From the NCBI GenBank assembly GCA_013140775.1, contig JABFSA010000094.1:1-39884 (forward strand): a stretch of 39,884 nt of DNA, in the 5' to 3' direction. This DNA comes from Acidobacteriota bacterium. Lineage in GTDB: Bacteria > Acidobacteriota > Vicinamibacteria > Vicinamibacterales > UBA2999. Shown here piece after piece: positions 39,060-39,884 of this stretch. The stretch's first letter is position 1, and each line of letters opens with the position of its first letter. The notes beneath the pieces were generated by a model. The model was given only the letters and a program-made list of their open reading frames with translations, was not told where the DNA came from and searched no databases. A program made the position numbers and the translations under genes.

Positions 39060-39884
39060 CTACTTGAAGAGGAACTTCAAGCCGCCCCAGAACTGATAGT
39101 TGACGTCCGGATCGCTCATCCGGTCGAACAACTGCCGGTACTCGAGGCTGAGGAGCATCTGACGATACGCCGCGTCATTACGCCACACTGGGACACCGGC
39201 GCTGAGGAGCAGGCCAGGCGTGACGAAGTCGCTGTGAGTGATGTCCCAGAAGGTCAACCCCGCGCCGAGCGAGGCGCCGCGCTGGAACATGTAGTTGAGC
39301 TCTGCGTCGCCGAAGAGCGATGTCCGGGAACCCTCCTCGAGGTTGGCTGCCACACCGAGTGCCGGCGAGAACGTCCAGCGGGGGGTCATTCTCAGGGCCA
39401 CGCCACCCTTGAGGCCGAGAAGCGGATCGCCGAACGCCGGGACGTAGGGCAGTGTGGCGGTTGTCGCCCTGCCAAGATCGGCCGGGTCGTTTTCGTCATA
39501 CTGCCGCTGCTGCTTGCCGAAGTAGACCCCGAAGAACGGACGGACGCGCAGGTCGCGTTCGAGTGCCTGCCGTGCCAGTTCGGCCTGACGTGCCGCCTCG
39601 TCAGCTGCCGCCTTTTCGGCCGCCGCCTTGTCGGCTGCTGCCTTGTCGGCTGCCGCTTTATCTGCCGCGGCTTTTGCGGCTGCTGCCTTGTCGGCCGCGG
39701 CCTTGTCCGCCGCCGCCTTGTCGGCGGCTGCCTTGTCGGCCGCGGCCTTCGCTGCTGCCGCCCTGGCTGCCTCGTCTGCCGCCTGCTGACGCGCCAATTC
39801 GGCTCGGCGCGCGGCCTCGCGGCTCGGTTCGCGCCGGACGAGCGACACGTTGCCGCAGATCTCAGGCACGAAGAACGTATAGGT
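39060..39884 (-). CDS. Outer-membrane beta-barrel protein with Ala-rich AAADK repeats (5' end missing)
   Basis: The frame is open to the window edge (TYTFFVPEICGNVSLV before any certain start), so the N-terminus is outside. GTG 39869 is in frame but probably internal. A basic Ala/Glu-rich stretch (REAARRAELARQQAADEAAR) leads into about nine AAADK pentapeptide repeats. Synonymous codons vary between repeats, so the protein sequence is conserved rather than recent DNA slippage. It continues as helix (AEKAAADEAARQAELARQAL). The C-terminal 160 residues are a predicted beta barrel (RVRPFFGVYFGKQQRQYDEN, TPRWTFSPALGVAANLEEG, SVEYRQLF-like strands) ending NYQFWGGLKFLFK with an aromatic-rich terminus. 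The helical part could span the periplasm; the ligand is unknown. Confidence 0.8.
   Translation of the reverse strand, partial: TYTFFVPEICGNVSLVRREPSREAARRAELARQQAADEAARAAAAKAAADKAAADKAAADKAAADKAAAAKAAADKAAADKAAADKAAAEKAAADEAARQAELARQALERDLRVRPFFGVYFGKQQRQYDENDPADLGRATTATLPYVPAFGDPLLGLKGGVALRMTPRWTFSPALGVAANLEEGSRTSLFGDAELNYMFQRGASLGAGLTFWDITHSDFVTPGLLLSAGVPVWRNDAAYRQMLLSLEYRQLFDRMSDPDVNYQFWGGLKFLFK

Overview
The window is GC-rich bacterial chromosome, densely packed with genes on both strands. No rRNA, tRNA, CRISPR array, phage or transposase gene was seen. Taxonomy is inference. An ImuB/DnaE2 mutasome, many exported proteins, TonB-receptor-like DUF5916 and PQQ proteins, a membrane Ser/Thr kinase, and several small interspersed repeat families (including the GTCCGCC...GGCGGAC palindrome) fit a soil-type Acidobacteriota, most like Vicinamibacteria.

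Layout. 1-3745: 3' end of imuB, then dnaE2, whose reading frame carries four in-frame copies of a heptanucleotide repeat. 3813-6940: two exported PQQ-type beta-propeller dehydrogenases. 6972-9611: an exported unknown protein, a GlcG/HbpS-like protein and an exported epoxide hydrolase. 9703-11297: a Tat-exported flavin amine oxidase broken by two frameshifts. 11471-17273: a DUF5916 outer-membrane protein, a lectin-like lipoprotein, a small membrane protein, a Ser/Thr kinase with an N-terminal six-helix membrane domain, and a hypothetical protein. 17445-18137: dienelactone hydrolase. 18154-21464 (minus): an ankyrin-FKBP fusion, a frameshifted ECF sigma factor, a membrane anti-sigma-like protein and an exported protein, probably one regulatory operon. 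21535-23690 (minus): two different L,D-transpeptidases. 23790-26887: Gfo/Idh/MocA oxidoreductase, GMC oxidoreductase (frameshifted) and VOC protein, a likely sugar or glycoside oxidation operon. 26903-28205: remnant of a four-helix-bundle protein, then a ROK sugar kinase. 28210-30458: lipoprotein and SulP anion transporter. 30481-33561: radical SAM enzyme divergent from a SET-domain methyltransferase, followed by a SpoIID-like protein. 33565-33710: a hairpin repeat array. 33827-35367: msrP-msrQ periplasmic methionine sulfoxide repair. 35406-39884 (minus): two small membrane proteins, a HerA-like ATPase and the 3' part of an outer-membrane protein gene with an Ala-rich AAADK repeat.

Three themes stand out. 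First, a 7-bp repeat (GAGCCCC/GAGTCCC/GAATCCC) sits at eight loci and is built into proteins. Because 7 is not a multiple of 3, an array encodes the same heptapeptide cycle in every frame of a given strand and never a stop, so it can invade genes harmlessly. Second, at least nine genes have a TANNNT-like -10 box only 5-9 nt before the start codon, pointing to widespread leaderless transcription. Third, single-base frameshifts in short G/C-rich runs break three otherwise well-conserved genes and probably a fourth start, which suggests indel errors in the assembly or recent gene decay.
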